DNA of 64,000 nt. Origin: Gammaproteobacteria bacterium (GTDB lineage: Bacteria > Pseudomonadota > Gammaproteobacteria > SZUA-152). The notes below the pieces were generated by a model, which saw nothing but the letters and a program-made list of their open reading frames with translations, made no database searches and had not been told where the DNA came from. The stretch spans positions 1 to 64,000 of the forward strand of contig JAKIUF010000012.1 in NCBI GenBank assembly GCA_021647705.1, read 5' to 3'. A program made the position numbers and the translations under genes. Positions 30,639 through 39,932 of this stretch are shown one piece after another. How positions within the stretch are numbered: position 1 is the stretch's first letter; each line of letters starts with the position of its first letter.

Positions 30639-31425
30639 AAGCATAACAGTAACCATCTGGATGTTTGTATTTCTGCTATTGCCATTCACATCCATCGCAG
30701 AAACAACCGAAGAGAGATCTGCCAGTGTGCTTTCTTCAGTGCGTGAATCCACTGAGGAGACAGCGGAAGTCAGCGCCCGTCGTTGGGGGCTGACGGTTAA
30801 TGAATGGCAGCGTTACGAAGAGATCATGAAGGGCGAAGGGCGTTATAACTGGAAGGACAAAGATCCCATTATGGTACTCGGTCTGTATGCCGAAACCGAT
30901 GCTGAGCGCGAACGTTATGCCGAGCGATTAGCCGTACAGGAGCACGCTCTGGTTGATCGTTTGACCAAATTAAATTTTGCCTATTTACGTGCATTCCAGC
31001 GGTTGTATGGTGACGAACCTCTTTTGGATCTTGACAAGTTTTATGCGTTTTACAATATGACCCCGCCATCGCGTAATGATCAAATTAAACCCGGGTTGGG
31101 ATCCACTCTGGGAGATCGTTTTGTTTTGTTTATCAGCCCTGATTGTAATGGTTGTGACGCATCGTATCTCAATCTGCGGCGTGTACAAGAATTTGGCACC
31201 GCTCTGGATATTTATTTTGTGGGGGCTAGCGACCAGGACATTATGGACTGGGCAAAAACGATGGACATTGACCCTGATTTGGTCAAGAGCCGGTCAGTGA
31301 CACTCAATGATGATACAGGGATGTATGCTCGTTATAATCGGCCACCCTTACCCGCTGCGTTTTATTACAGCAAGTCCACAGAATCGGTCCACCCCGTTAA
31401 TTTGGATACTGGAGCTGTGCAGTGA
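30631..31425 (+). CDS. ICE protein, TIGR03759 (PFL_4693) family
   Basis: 264 aa with a signal peptide (VTIWMFVFLLLPFTSIA). The family marks are ARRWGLTVNEWQRYEEIMKG, DPIMVLGLYAETDAERERYA and a thioredoxin-like end with FISPDCNGCDASYLNLRRVQ, carrying a CxxC. It is a conserved periplasmic component of the PFGI-type transfer system and is always found upstream of the lytic transglycosylase and traD, as here. The CxxC suggests a role in disulfide formation or protein docking. Confidence 0.85.
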   Translation: MNKSITVTIWMFVFLLLPFTSIAETTEERSASVLSSVRESTEETAEVSARRWGLTVNEWQRYEEIMKGEGRYNWKDKDPIMVLGLYAETDAERERYAERLAVQEHALVDRLTKLNFAYLRAFQRLYGDEPLLDLDKFYAFYNMTPPSRNDQIKPGLGSTLGDRFVLFISPDCNGCDASYLNLRRVQEFGTALDIYFVGASDQDIMDWAKTMDIDPDLVKSRSVTLNDDTGMYARYNRPPLPAAFYYSKSTESVHPVNLDTGAVQ

Positions 31426-31985
31426 TCCGCTTTCTATACACCTTTGCAATTTGTGTCTTGTTGGCAATACCCGTGCATGCGACCGATGGAGTGCCTGCGG
31501 CATATCGTCTCATCGCGGCTGAATATTCGCTGCCACCTATGTTGCTGTATTCAATAGCGATAACAGAATCGGGTATTCGTAAACACAATTACCGAAACAG
31601 ACAGCCATGGCCATGGACGGTCAATCATGCCGGAAAAGGCATTTATTTTGATACTCGCCAAGAGGCCTATGATTATTTGTCACAGGTCTTACGTAAGGGC
31701 CAGAAAAATTTTGATGTAGGTCTGATGCAGGTCAATTGGCACTGGAATCGTCATGTATTTGATTCATCGCTATGGAATGCGCTGGACCCATATACCAATC
31801 TCCGAGGCGGTGCATCGATTATTCGCACACAATATCATCGCCTTGGTTCTTTCGAGAAAGCGGTTGGTGCCTACCACTCTCCAGGCAATATCGCGCGAGC
31901 TAATGCCTACCGGGAACGAGTGCGTGACAACCTCGCCATTATTTTACAGGCAAACACCCCACAATCCGGCAGGAGACGATTCTGA
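31422..31985 (+). CDS. Lytic transglycosylase of the conjugative element
   Basis: 187 aa with a GTG start overlapping the previous stop. Signal peptide (FLYTFAICVLLAIPVHA), then an SLT domain: PMLLYSIAITESGIRKHNYR with the catalytic Glu of ITESG, DVGLMQVNWHWNRHVFD, and AVGAYHSPGNIARANAYRE. It cleaves peptidoglycan glycan strands to open a path for the transfer channel. Position between TIGR03759 and TIGR03765 genes is standard for this ICE family. Confidence 0.9.
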   Translation: MIRFLYTFAICVLLAIPVHATDGVPAAYRLIAAEYSLPPMLLYSIAITESGIRKHNYRNRQPWPWTVNHAGKGIYFDTRQEAYDYLSQVLRKGQKNFDVGLMQVNWHWNRHVFDSSLWNALDPYTNLRGGASIIRTQYHRLGSFEKAVGAYHSPGNIARANAYRERVRDNLAIILQANTPQSGRRRF

Positions 31986-32527
31986 TGCAAAATGTTCACG
32001 CCATTGTATTTTGTGTATCACTACTATCCGTTATGTCTGTGTCAGCCGAACCCTTCATCATCATTGATGAGGGCGGCGTATCAACCGATACTTATCGGAA
32101 AATAATGGAACCTGCAACAAAAGTGCCTGATTTTGGCGGGCAATGGGTGCAGGCCTATTCGCCGCTGATACAAAAAGATCCGGAAAATCTGAGTCTGTGG
32201 TTACCGTTAACCACGGATAAACTGTCACCGAAACGATTAAGGGATAATGACGAACGGGAAGTTAATTACGACCTTGATGCACCGATCTGCATTATTGGTT
32301 CCGATGATTTATCTATGCACTGGATAAAATCAAACCTGAACAATCTGGTCAAACTGAAAGCCCGCTGTTGGTTGGTACAGGCTGATGATTTCAACGATTT
32401 CACGGCAATCTCCAGACAATTACAAGGCAAGGTGCTGATGATGCCTGCTGACGGTGATGCGATTGCCGATTTTTTTGGTATTCGACATTACCCGGTGTTT
32501 ATTGATCAGGGATACATTGCTCAATGA
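31985..32527 (+). CDS. ICE protein, TIGR03765 (PFL_4695) family
   Basis: 180 aa with a signal peptide (VFCVSLLSVMSVSA). Family features: YSPLIQKDPENLSLWLPLTT, PICIIGSDDLSMHWI and a C-terminal thioredoxin-like end, IADFFGIRHYPVFIDQGYI. A periplasmic member of the transfer operon with unknown biochemical role. Its ATG overlaps the transglycosylase stop and its stop overlaps the traD start, giving a continuous coupled chain. Confidence 0.85.
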   Translation: MQNVHAIVFCVSLLSVMSVSAEPFIIIDEGGVSTDTYRKIMEPATKVPDFGGQWVQAYSPLIQKDPENLSLWLPLTTDKLSPKRLRDNDEREVNYDLDAPICIIGSDDLSMHWIKSNLNNLVKLKARCWLVQADDFNDFTAISRQLQGKVLMMPADGDAIADFFGIRHYPVFIDQGYIAQ

Positions 32528-34677
32528 ACGTTAAATATCCCATTGAAGCCCTGCTCAGACCACCCGTGGAATACTATGCGGCAGGCTCGTACTTCGCTAT
32601 TGCATTGCTGGCTGCAATGGCACCAGGAGCCCTGATGATGACACCCGGCATTGCCTATATCACGGCTATCTCTCTGTTTCTGTTAGGGCTGCGTCGATAT
32701 CGACAGGGGGCACGAGTACGGCGCTATCAAAAGGGCTTGCGTCGGTTAAAACCCTACATGATGTCTTCAAGGAAATTACCGGTTAGCCGTCAGCGTTTGT
32801 TTTTGGGGCTTGGTTTTGAGTGGGATGGCCGTCATGCTCAGCGCCTAGCGGATCTGGATCGAAAAGGTGGTCGGGCCTACAAGGAACAGTCAATATTGCA
32901 CCAATGGGCCCGTGCCTTCGAGGCCCGCAATGAACATCGCTACATTTTTAGTCGTTATCAATCCTGCCTGAAATTTATAACAAAAACAGCGGAGCGTTAT
33001 CGCTGGTTTCTGCCAGTTGTTGTGCTCAGATACGCGATAGAAAACAATCCACTATCAGCACTGCCACCGGTGGGCGGCGAACCTGCGTTACACGCTGTCG
33101 GTTTGTATGAGGGTGAGCGCCCCATCTATATGGACCTGGGTGATCGGGTAGGCCACACCCTGGTACTGGGTACAACGCGCGTGGGTAAAACGCGTCTGGC
33201 CGAATTACTGATTGCTCAGGATATTCAGCGCGGCGATGTGGTTATCGTGTTTGATCCCAAAGGCGATGCGGATTTGTTTCGGCGCATGTACGTCGAAGCC
33301 AAACGAGCAGGGCGTCTCGACAATTTCTATTTTTTCCATCTCGGCTATCCCGACATTTCAGCTCGCTATAACCCGGTGGGATCATTTACACAGATCACGG
33401 AAGTGGCGGGACGCATCGCGGATCAACTGCCCGGTGAAGGACAGTCTGCCGCGTTTCGTGAGTTTGTCTGGCGTTATGTCAACGTCATCGCCAAAGCGCA
33501 GACGGCGCTGGGTCGCAAAGTCGATTACGAACAGATCAAAGACTATGGCCAGGACATTGAGCCATTGGTGCGCGATTACATGACGCTGATGGCCAATAAT
33601 GCAGACCCGACCGGGGGCTGGAAAAAAGAAGTTGAAATGATTCTCGCTGCCTTTAGTGATTCCGACTGCAAGGATTATCGTGTTCCACGTGAAATGATGA
33701 GCCGTGATCATTCTGTGGTCGCCTTGCTGCGCTATTGCAAGGACAAGGAATTATATGATTCAGTCGCGGCTTCCCTTGCCAGAACCTACGAATATGACCG
33801 TGGCTATTTCGACAAACTGGTGTCCTCTCTGCTGCCGTTAATGGAAAAGCTGACCACCGGGCAATGCGCCGAGTTGTTAAGTCCCGACTACCTGGATCAG
33901 GATGATGAACGGCCTATTTTCGACTGGAACCAGGTGATCCGCGCGAAAGGCATCGTCTATATCGGGCTGAATGCGTTGACCAATCCCGAGGTGGCGTCGG
34001 CAGTGGGCGGAGCCATGTTTTCCGACCTCACATCAATGGCAGGGCGCATTTACATTCATGGCGTTAATCAGGGGCTGCCTGACATGGGTATCGACTCTGT
34101 TCCCATCAACATACATGCAGACGAGTTCAACGAACTGATCGGCGACGAGTTCATACCCATGCTCAACAAGGCGGGCGGTGCCGGATATCAGGTGACCGCA
34201 TACACCCAGACCTGGTCGGATGTCGAAGCGCGGTTGCAAGACAAGGCCAAGGCAGGCCAGGTGGCGGGTAATTTTAATACCGTGATCATGTTGCGTGTCC
34301 GTGAACTGGCAACAGCAGAAATGCTGACCTCGCAATTACGCATGACTGAAATCGACCATCTCATGACGGTGTCCGGTACCACGGATTCATCTGACCCGGA
34401 CAGTAAAACGCACTTTGTATCACGGACTGAAGGACGTATTACAACCCAACAGGCCGAGCTGATACACCCCAACAATGTTGTCACTCTACCCAAGGGGCAG
34501 TGCTATGCACTGCTCAATGGGGGACGACCGTACAAAGTACGTTTACCCTTGGCAGACAAAAGAGACTTTAAAGGCATGCCGGATAAATTGCGCGATGTGG
34601 CGCATGAGATGCGAGGACAATACACCACCTCTGATGACTGGTATCGATTTACGCCCAGTTGGAGTAATGCTGCCTAA
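32524..34677 (+). CDS. traD: TraD-type coupling protein (VirD4 family)
   Basis: 717 aa. Two N-terminal membrane helices (YFAIALLAAMAPGALMMTPG region), then the ATPase: Walker A HTLVLGTTRVGKTRLAELLI, Walker B GDVVIVFDPKGDADLF, and later conserved blocks DEFNELIGDEFIPMLNKAGG and GYQVTAYTQTWSDVEARL. It matches the SXT/TOL TraD subfamily (TIGR03743). The protein docks the relaxase-DNA complex on the channel and powers DNA export. Overlaps the next gene by 1 bp. Confidence 0.92.
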   Translation: MNVKYPIEALLRPPVEYYAAGSYFAIALLAAMAPGALMMTPGIAYITAISLFLLGLRRYRQGARVRRYQKGLRRLKPYMMSSRKLPVSRQRLFLGLGFEWDGRHAQRLADLDRKGGRAYKEQSILHQWARAFEARNEHRYIFSRYQSCLKFITKTAERYRWFLPVVVLRYAIENNPLSALPPVGGEPALHAVGLYEGERPIYMDLGDRVGHTLVLGTTRVGKTRLAELLIAQDIQRGDVVIVFDPKGDADLFRRMYVEAKRAGRLDNFYFFHLGYPDISARYNPVGSFTQITEVAGRIADQLPGEGQSAAFREFVWRYVNVIAKAQTALGRKVDYEQIKDYGQDIEPLVRDYMTLMANNADPTGGWKKEVEMILAAFSDSDCKDYRVPREMMSRDHSVVALLRYCKDKELYDSVAASLARTYEYDRGYFDKLVSSLLPLMEKLTTGQCAELLSPDYLDQDDERPIFDWNQVIRAKGIVYIGLNALTNPEVASAVGGAMFSDLTSMAGRIYIHGVNQGLPDMGIDSVPINIHADEFNELIGDEFIPMLNKAGGAGYQVTAYTQTWSDVEARLQDKAKAGQVAGNFNTVIMLRVRELATAEMLTSQLRMTEIDHLMTVSGTTDSSDPDSKTHFVSRTEGRITTQQAELIHPNNVVTLPKGQCYALLNGGRPYKVRLPLADKRDFKGMPDKLRDVAHEMRGQYTTSDDWYRFTPSWSNAA

Positions 34678-35420
34678 TGTCTACTCATCAGGAAGAAAAT
34701 GCCGACCGGGGTAAAACGGTACAAAAAAAACAGGCTCTGTTCTGGAGAGTCCTGGGAGGCTGTTTTTATTTGATTGGACTGACATTAATGGCATGGCTGT
34801 TTTCTATCGTTGTCGAGTGGGTCGGGATGATTTTTTTCTGGGCAGAAGAGGGTGCTGGACATAGCCGACAAATGTTCCTAACCGAATTGACGTATCTGAA
34901 TGACGGTTTCAAGAACAACTTCATGGGATACAAACCAGTGGAAATGGCGATGTGGCTGTCCACCAGCATTACATTTTGGATATTCGAATGGACACGCTTT
35001 GTAGATTTACTGGAGTGGTCGATGTATCCCTCTCCAGGTGCATCGGAACCCCGTCTTGATTTGGCGCATGTCGCACAATGGGCCGGTCAATATTTTACTG
35101 CTGCAATGAATTCCACCCAGGTATTTGGTGTGCGTCTTGCTGTTGCTATTTTATGTTTACCCGCTTTTATCATGGTGGGCTTTGCCGCATTAATTGACGG
35201 CTTGGTTGAGCGAGAGTTGCGTCGTTTCGGTGGAGGCAACGAGAGTTCATTTGTTTATCACAATGTGAAATCGTGGATGCGCCCAACGGTGATCGGGTCA
35301 TTGTTTATTTATTTGAGTATGCCCGTGTCAGTGCATCCAAATCTGATTTTTGTACCAGCGATCATCATGTATGGCGGTGCTATCTATTTAACCTCGGCCA
35401 CTTTCAAAAAATACCTGTGA
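34677..35420 (+). CDS. ICE membrane protein, TIGR03747 (PFL_4697) family
   Basis: 247 aa with four to five membrane helices. The family pattern is visible: LGGCFYLIGLTLMAWLFSIV, VEWVGMIFFWAEEGAGHSRQ and AALIDGLVERELRRFGGGNE, FVYHNVKSW. Located directly after traD in all relatives of this ICE. Its function in transfer is not established; proximity to traD suggests the inner-membrane platform. Confidence 0.85.
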   Translation: MSTHQEENADRGKTVQKKQALFWRVLGGCFYLIGLTLMAWLFSIVVEWVGMIFFWAEEGAGHSRQMFLTELTYLNDGFKNNFMGYKPVEMAMWLSTSITFWIFEWTRFVDLLEWSMYPSPGASEPRLDLAHVAQWAGQYFTAAMNSTQVFGVRLAVAILCLPAFIMVGFAALIDGLVERELRRFGGGNESSFVYHNVKSWMRPTVIGSLFIYLSMPVSVHPNLIFVPAIIMYGGAIYLTSATFKKYL

Positions 35421-35428
35421 GGCACCTG

Positions 35429-35740
35429 ATGAAATTACGATTAATGATAATGATGTTTACCCTGATGGTGGTTATCCCCGCGCCTGTGTTGGCAGATGCC
35501 GAATCTGAACGTGCCAATCTGGTCCGGTTGGTGGGCGAATTCGATTATCTGTTGCAGTCATTGCGCAAATATAAGATTGACTCAGTAAACGATCAATACA
35601 CATTTTCGTATGATGCGCTCTCGCATGACCTCACGGTCATACGCGATGGCGTCACGGAATACATTAACAAAGATTTGTCATTGACCAGGGAGATAGCTCC
35701 TCTTGTCGGGCAATACATCCAGCAACCCATACATAGATGA
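35429..35740 (+). CDS. RAQPRD-family ICE protein
   Basis: 103 aa from the ATG at 35429. Signal peptide (IMMFTLMVVIPAPVLA), followed by DAESERANLVRLVGEFDYLL and YDALSHDLTVIRDGVTEYI, the pattern of the TIGR01690 RAQPRD family (periplasmic, small). Standard neighbour order: TIGR03747, RAQPRD, then TIGR03758. Role unknown. Within an operon of nearly touching genes. Confidence 0.8.
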   Translation: MKLRLMIMMFTLMVVIPAPVLADAESERANLVRLVGEFDYLLQSLRKYKIDSVNDQYTFSYDALSHDLTVIRDGVTEYINKDLSLTREIAPLVGQYIQQPIHR

Positions 35741-35757
35741 GCAGGAGAGTAGTCATT

Positions 35758-35979
35758 ATGGAGGCGGCTTTTAATCTCGGTGCAGGATTTTCTGCGAATG
35801 AACTGAATATTCTTATACGCGGCATGATTGCCTCTCTCATCACAATATGGGGTGCGTGGATTATGTGGAAACAATTTCAGATGGTCGGAGATAGTCGAAT
35901 GAAAATTGGAGAGTGGGGTGTAAATGTCGCCAAAATGATTTTTTTGGTGACATTTGTTCTCATTATTGTAGGTCTTTAA
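35758..35979 (+). CDS. ICE protein, TIGR03758 (PFL_4701) family
   Basis: 73 aa from the ATG at 35758; an upstream frame exists but GGAGAG precedes this ATG. Two membrane helices, GMIASLITIWGAWIMWKQF and MIFLVTFVLIIVGL, with a short loop. Size and position fit the small TIGR03758 family, which resembles VirB2/VirB3-like inner-membrane or pilin precursors. It precedes the larger TIGR03745 pilin-like protein. Confidence 0.8.
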   Translation: MEAAFNLGAGFSANELNILIRGMIASLITIWGAWIMWKQFQMVGDSRMKIGEWGVNVAKMIFLVTFVLIIVGL

Positions 35980-36008
35980 AATTACTATCAGCAAAAAAAG
36001 GAAAAATC

Positions 36009-36380
36009 ATGACAATGAAGAAAATATCAACTCGGTACAGATTGTTTTGTACGGCTCTTGTTGCAAGTGCAACAGTGTATCTACCTGCTGCGGCATTTGC
36101 GGCTTTACCCGTCGCAGCAACCGTAGCCCCAGGCGTTAATGCCACAACGCCTGGGAAGACTGTCCGGGATTTGTTTACCCAGGGTATCACGCTGCTGGCC
36201 AGTGTGCTCGCAGCAGCGATAGTGTTAGGCGGCATGTGGCAAATCTACAGCGCATATGTCGAAGGTCGAAAAAAAGGCGAGTTAAAAGACGTTGGAATCA
36301 CTGCGGCAGTGGGTTTAGGTATCATGGCAGGGGGCGTCATTCTTGCACTTCTGGCTGTGCAGTACGGCACATTCACATAG
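36009..36380 (+). CDS. ICE membrane protein, TIGR03745 (PFL_4702) family, probable pilin-like
   Basis: 123 aa. Signal sequence (ALVASATVYLPAAAFA) followed by two membrane helices (LLASVLAAAIVLGGMWQIYS and GLGIMAGGVILALLAVQYG), the layout of VirB2/TraA-type pilins. Family is recognised by context and by AYVEGRKKGELKDVGIT. AAAAGG lies 10 bp upstream of the ATG. Likely the major subunit of the transfer pilus of this element; that is inference from shape. Confidence 0.78.
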   Translation: MTMKKISTRYRLFCTALVASATVYLPAAAFAALPVAATVAPGVNATTPGKTVRDLFTQGITLLASVLAAAIVLGGMWQIYSAYVEGRKKGELKDVGITAAVGLGIMAGGVILALLAVQYGTFT

Positions 36381-36395
36381 GCAAATAGACCGACC

Positions 36396-36737
36396 ATGGA
36401 TAAAAAAGACGACACTGCCCATTTGATTGACACCGAACCCGTCTTGTTGCTTGGTTGTAATAACATCGAGATCTTTTCTCTCGGAGCATTGGGCTTTATT
36501 TTTAGTTTAGTAGTAGGCATCGTTCTGCTCATGCCCTTCGGGATGTCTTTTTTGGCACTACCGTTCAGTTTTTTGATTGCCCTGGCGACGATCTATTTTG
36601 GTGGTCGCCGCCTGGGTAAAGCGAAAGAAGGCAAGCCGGATGGTTATTACAATCGATACCTGCGCATGAAACTGTCGTCGTTGGGTATCAAGAAAGCGAA
36701 TTATGTCAACGCGGGATACTGGAGAATACGCAGGTGA
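36396..36737 (+). CDS. ICE protein, TIGR03750 family (TraL-like)
   Basis: 113 aa with two close membrane helices (SLGALGFIFSLVVGIVLLMP and LPFSFLIALATIYFGGRRL) and a basic C-terminal tail ending YYNRYLRMKLSSLGI. Shape and position are those of the TraL/VirB3-type inner-membrane proteins in this ICE family. Its stop overlaps the GTG of the next gene by 4 bp. Confidence 0.8.
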   Translation: MDKKDDTAHLIDTEPVLLLGCNNIEIFSLGALGFIFSLVVGIVLLMPFGMSFLALPFSFLIALATIYFGGRRLGKAKEGKPDGYYNRYLRMKLSSLGIKKANYVNAGYWRIRR

Positions 36738-37360
36738 GCTTTATATCTGACTTGGAAAACGAACGACAAAATGGGCGTTATAAAACACGCATCATTATTG
36801 GTCTGTTTATGTTGGTCATCCTGATCGTTGTGGGTTGGATGCAAGCACCCAGGGATATCACATTGCACTATCCACCCGATTTACGCTCCGGTGCGCAAAT
36901 GCAGATGGGAGAGGTGCCCCCGTTTGAAGTGTATCTGTTTGCACAATATATCTTACAACAATTGAATTCATGGGAAATCAATGGCAGCAAAGACTATCCA
37001 AGAAAGGTCTCCATGCTGCGTTATTACCTGACGCCCAATTATCAACAACAACTGGAAGAGGATATCTCTCTGCGCGAAGGAAATGGCGAGCTACGTAACA
37101 GAGTGCGCAATTTTTCATTTGCGCCGGGAACGGCTTATAGAGAAGATTTTGTGCAACTCGATGGTGACTCCTGGATTGTCTGGCTGGATGTCAACATTGA
37201 TGAATATGTGTTGGGTAAATCGGTGAAAGAGCTTTCATTGCGATATCCCATCCGGGTTGTCCGCTATGACGTGGATCGTGAAAAAAACCCCTGGCAACTG
37301 GCCCTGGATGGCAGTGGAAAATTTCGGCCAATGAGACAAGAGGCAAAAATAAATGAATAA
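36734..37360 (+). CDS. ICE protein, TIGR03746 family (TraE/VirB8-like)
   Basis: 208 aa from a GTG. One membrane helix near the N-terminus (IIIGLFMLVILIVVGWM), then a periplasmic domain with DITLHYPPDLRSGAQM, YFLAQYILQQLN-like text (LFAQYILQQLNSWEING) and a C-terminal LSLRYPIRVVRYDVDRE. VirB8/TraE proteins form the inner-membrane core of type IV secretion channels. Its end overlaps the next gene by 8 bp. Confidence 0.85.
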   Translation: MSFISDLENERQNGRYKTRIIIGLFMLVILIVVGWMQAPRDITLHYPPDLRSGAQMQMGEVPPFEVYLFAQYILQQLNSWEINGSKDYPRKVSMLRYYLTPNYQQQLEEDISLREGNGELRNRVRNFSFAPGTAYREDFVQLDGDSWIVWLDVNIDEYVLGKSVKELSLRYPIRVVRYDVDREKNPWQLALDGSGKFRPMRQEAKINE

Positions 37361-38183
37361 ACCCATCAGCAAATTGACAAGCATCATTTGCTCATTTTTT
37401 TGCGGAATCGTTCTCTCGACGGCCTTTGCCGCACCTATACCGGACATCCAGTCTGCGCATGAAGTTGTCGATCATGTTGTTTGGAAGAATATACCGATAC
37501 GAGTCGTATTGCCGGTAGGCCAGGAAAGACGCATTGATTTCCCAGTGCCCGTCAAAATCGAATGGCCAAACGATGTGGCTCAAAAAACCGGCAATCTCCA
37601 GTTACGCGAAAACGGGAGTGTTTATTGGACGGCGGGTGAAACGTTTGATCGACAGCGTGTGAATGTATTTACCTTCACTGGCGAATCCTACCTGTTGGAT
37701 GTCGAAGCACGTCATGACGCACCGGCTCGCACCCTGGTTATCCTCGACGACCGGTTTGATACCGGCAAAAGAAATACAACAAAGGAGCACCACACGAAAT
37801 CTGCACCTGCCAATCTTGACAGTGTGGATCTGGTGCGTTTTGTCTCACAAATGCTGTATGCGCCTCGTCGTCTCATAAAACAATTGCCTGGCGTCACACG
37901 CGTACCGGTGACGAAAGAGGATGTCCCGCTATTTAAGGGCGGTGAGCTGCGTACCAGCCCTATTGCCCAGTGGAAAACCCCCGGTGTACCCGCGCTGTAT
38001 GTGACGGCCATTCGTGTCACCTCGAATGCCCTGATACCGGTGATGCTGGACCCTCGCCATCTACGGGGCGACTGGCTCAATGCGACGCCTCAGCATGGCG
38101 AGGTGAATGCCGCCGGAGAGGACGGCGACACCACCGCGTGGTATTTGGTGTCGTCGCGGCCTTTTGAGGAGACTGTCCAATGA
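37353..38183 (+). CDS. ICE protein, TIGR03749 family (TraK-like)
   Basis: 276 aa with a signal peptide (IICSFFCGIVLSTAFA). The body has WKNIPIRVVLPVGQERRIDF, ENGSVYWTAGETFDRQRV and late RFVSQMLYAPRRLIKQLPGV, as in TIGR03749, the functional equivalent of TraK/VirB9. It forms part of the periplasmic-outer-membrane core together with the TraB- and TraV-like proteins encoded next. Overlaps the next gene by 4 bp. Confidence 0.85.
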   Translation: MNKPISKLTSIICSFFCGIVLSTAFAAPIPDIQSAHEVVDHVVWKNIPIRVVLPVGQERRIDFPVPVKIEWPNDVAQKTGNLQLRENGSVYWTAGETFDRQRVNVFTFTGESYLLDVEARHDAPARTLVILDDRFDTGKRNTTKEHHTKSAPANLDSVDLVRFVSQMLYAPRRLIKQLPGVTRVPVTKEDVPLFKGGELRTSPIAQWKTPGVPALYVTAIRVTSNALIPVMLDPRHLRGDWLNATPQHGEVNAAGEDGDTTAWYLVSSRPFEETVQ

Positions 38184-39601
38184 ACAAAGCATTGCTACTA
38201 TTGGTCGTCGTGGTTTTTATAGCCGTCGGTGCGCTCATTATCAACGTCGGTGGCGACGATGAAAGTCCCCCTGTTGCCCGAATGGATACGGTACCTGACA
38301 CCTCCTCGACATCGGTAGAACTCACTGCTGCCGAGAAAGACACATACGTCAATACGATACAAACGATCAGTGCCAAGTATCGGAATCTGGAAGAAAAATT
38401 CGAGACGCTGCTGAAAAATCAGGCAGTGGTGGAGAAAGACATGCCTACAGACACAGAGATTAGCCAGACGGTGGGCAGCAGTGTCACCGAAAGCGCGGTT
38501 AAGTTGCGCCGCGATTTTCGCGACGAATTGACGAATCTGAGAGCCGAGGTGGAAAAAAAGTTTACGCAACGGTCCTCGAAGAATAGCTCTGGAATACCCG
38601 GTGGGCTGGGGTTTGACGACTTACCGAATCCATCCGGTGTTACCCGCGCCCCAAAAATGATGACGGCATGGTCAACAGTCATGCCTATAGGGAGTGAGCC
38701 GACGATGGGCAAAGATGGAAAAACCGGTTCGGGTGTACTGAACTGGTACACCGATAAGCTCAAGGGTAAAGCGCCGGTGCAGAAAAAAACGCAACCTGTT
38801 GCGGCCAGCAGCAGAAAACCGAATCGAAAACGCAAGGGTGACCCGAAAGATTTGATTGTTCCTGCGTATACCATTCCTCGTAATGCGACACTGTTTGATA
38901 ACAACACCATGACCGCATTGCTGGGTGTGATACCCGTGGAGGGATCAATACTGGATCCCATTCGATTCAAGCTGATTACCGGCAAGACCAACATGGCCAG
39001 CAACGGACTTTTCATTCCTGGCGTTCGTAACATTGTCTGGTCTGGTATTGCCATTGGCAATCGCGAAATGTCCTGTGTCCGGGGCGAACTGCATTCGGTC
39101 ACGTTCACCTTTGACGATGGCACCATCCGCACGATCAGTACCAGCAAGTCAACCTCCGCAACCAAGACGGCGGGCAGCAAACGCATTTTGGGTTATATCT
39201 CTGACCGTCAGGGCAGTCCGTGCCTCAAGGGCACTCTGATTACCAATGCCAGTGACTACCTGAAGGACCGCATGATCGCCTCGGGCATTGCTGCCACAGC
39301 CGATGCATATTCATCGACTCAGAAAACAACGACCATCGAAAATGGCGTTGTACAGAGTTTCTTTTCGGGTGATGAGGGGGAATTCATCGCGGGCAAAGCG
39401 TTGTCCGGCAGTCTCTCCGAGCTATCACAGTACATGCGTGAGCGAGCCCGTAATGCCGTTGACATCGTGTTTCTACAGGCAGGACAGGAAGTGGTGCTCC
39501 ACGTTGAAGAATCCATTGATATTGATTATGACCCCAACGGAAGGAAATTAGCGTATGCAAACCCATTATCATCACTACCGGCTAGCTATCGTCTTGACTA
39601 G
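38180..39601 (+). CDS. ICE protein, TIGR03752 family (TraB/VirB10-like)
   Basis: 473 aa. One N-terminal membrane helix (LLLLVVVVFIAVGALIINV), a coiled coil (KYRNLEEKFETLLKNQAVVE), a basic/Pro-rich linker and a C-terminal barrel domain: VPAYTIPRNATLFDNNTMTA, TGKTNMASNGLFIPGVRNIV and LGYISDRQGSPCLKGTLI. This is the scaffold that spans both membranes in type IV secretion systems. The next gene, a TraV-like lipoprotein, starts 47 bp inside its 3' end in another frame. Confidence 0.88.
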   Translation: MNKALLLLVVVVFIAVGALIINVGGDDESPPVARMDTVPDTSSTSVELTAAEKDTYVNTIQTISAKYRNLEEKFETLLKNQAVVEKDMPTDTEISQTVGSSVTESAVKLRRDFRDELTNLRAEVEKKFTQRSSKNSSGIPGGLGFDDLPNPSGVTRAPKMMTAWSTVMPIGSEPTMGKDGKTGSGVLNWYTDKLKGKAPVQKKTQPVAASSRKPNRKRKGDPKDLIVPAYTIPRNATLFDNNTMTALLGVIPVEGSILDPIRFKLITGKTNMASNGLFIPGVRNIVWSGIAIGNREMSCVRGELHSVTFTFDDGTIRTISTSKSTSATKTAGSKRILGYISDRQGSPCLKGTLITNASDYLKDRMIASGIAATADAYSSTQKTTTIENGVVQSFFSGDEGEFIAGKALSGSLSELSQYMRERARNAVDIVFLQAGQEVVLHVEESIDIDYDPNGRKLAYANPLSSLPASYRLD

Positions 39602-39932
39602 CAGTCTGCTGTTTGCGGGTTGCAGTTCCCAGCAGCTGATACCGGATGACGGTCCGGACATCCTCGATGTCTATGAACGTCACATGACAAACATGGCTCC
39701 GGTGCCCAATATGATGCGTACAGTGCAGGATGAGCGCCGTGACCTGGCGGGCTATACACGCACAGCTGGCACAGAATTAACAACCTTGTTTCCCAGGCTG
39801 CCAAATCCTGAGCTGGTCATGTACGTGTTCCCGCACATGACGGCCAAAGGCCGACCTGTACCCGGTTATTCCACCTCATTCACTCAGTTTGAGGCAGATC
39901 AATACGCGATGCCTGGTGAGATTGCACCATGA
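39555..39932 (+). CDS. ICE lipoprotein, TIGR03751 family (TraV-like)
   Basis: 125 aa. Lipobox TSSLLFAGCSSQQ gives an outer-membrane lipoprotein. MAPVPNMMRTVQDERRDLAG, FPRLPNPELVMYVFPHMTAK and GRPVPGYSTSF are family features. TraV/VirB7-like lipoproteins stabilise the core complex with the TraB- and TraK-like proteins. The 47-bp overlap with the upstream gene and 4-bp overlap with the TraC gene make a strictly coupled translation unit. Confidence 0.85.
   Translation: MQTHYHHYRLAIVLTSSLLFAGCSSQQLIPDDGPDILDVYERHMTNMAPVPNMMRTVQDERRDLAGYTRTAGTELTTLFPRLPNPELVMYVFPHMTAKGRPVPGYSTSFTQFEADQYAMPGEIAP

Noticed and set aside
38419-39186. 255-aa minus-strand ORF opposite the TraB-like gene
   Set aside because: Shadow of a well-supported coding gene; no independent evidence.
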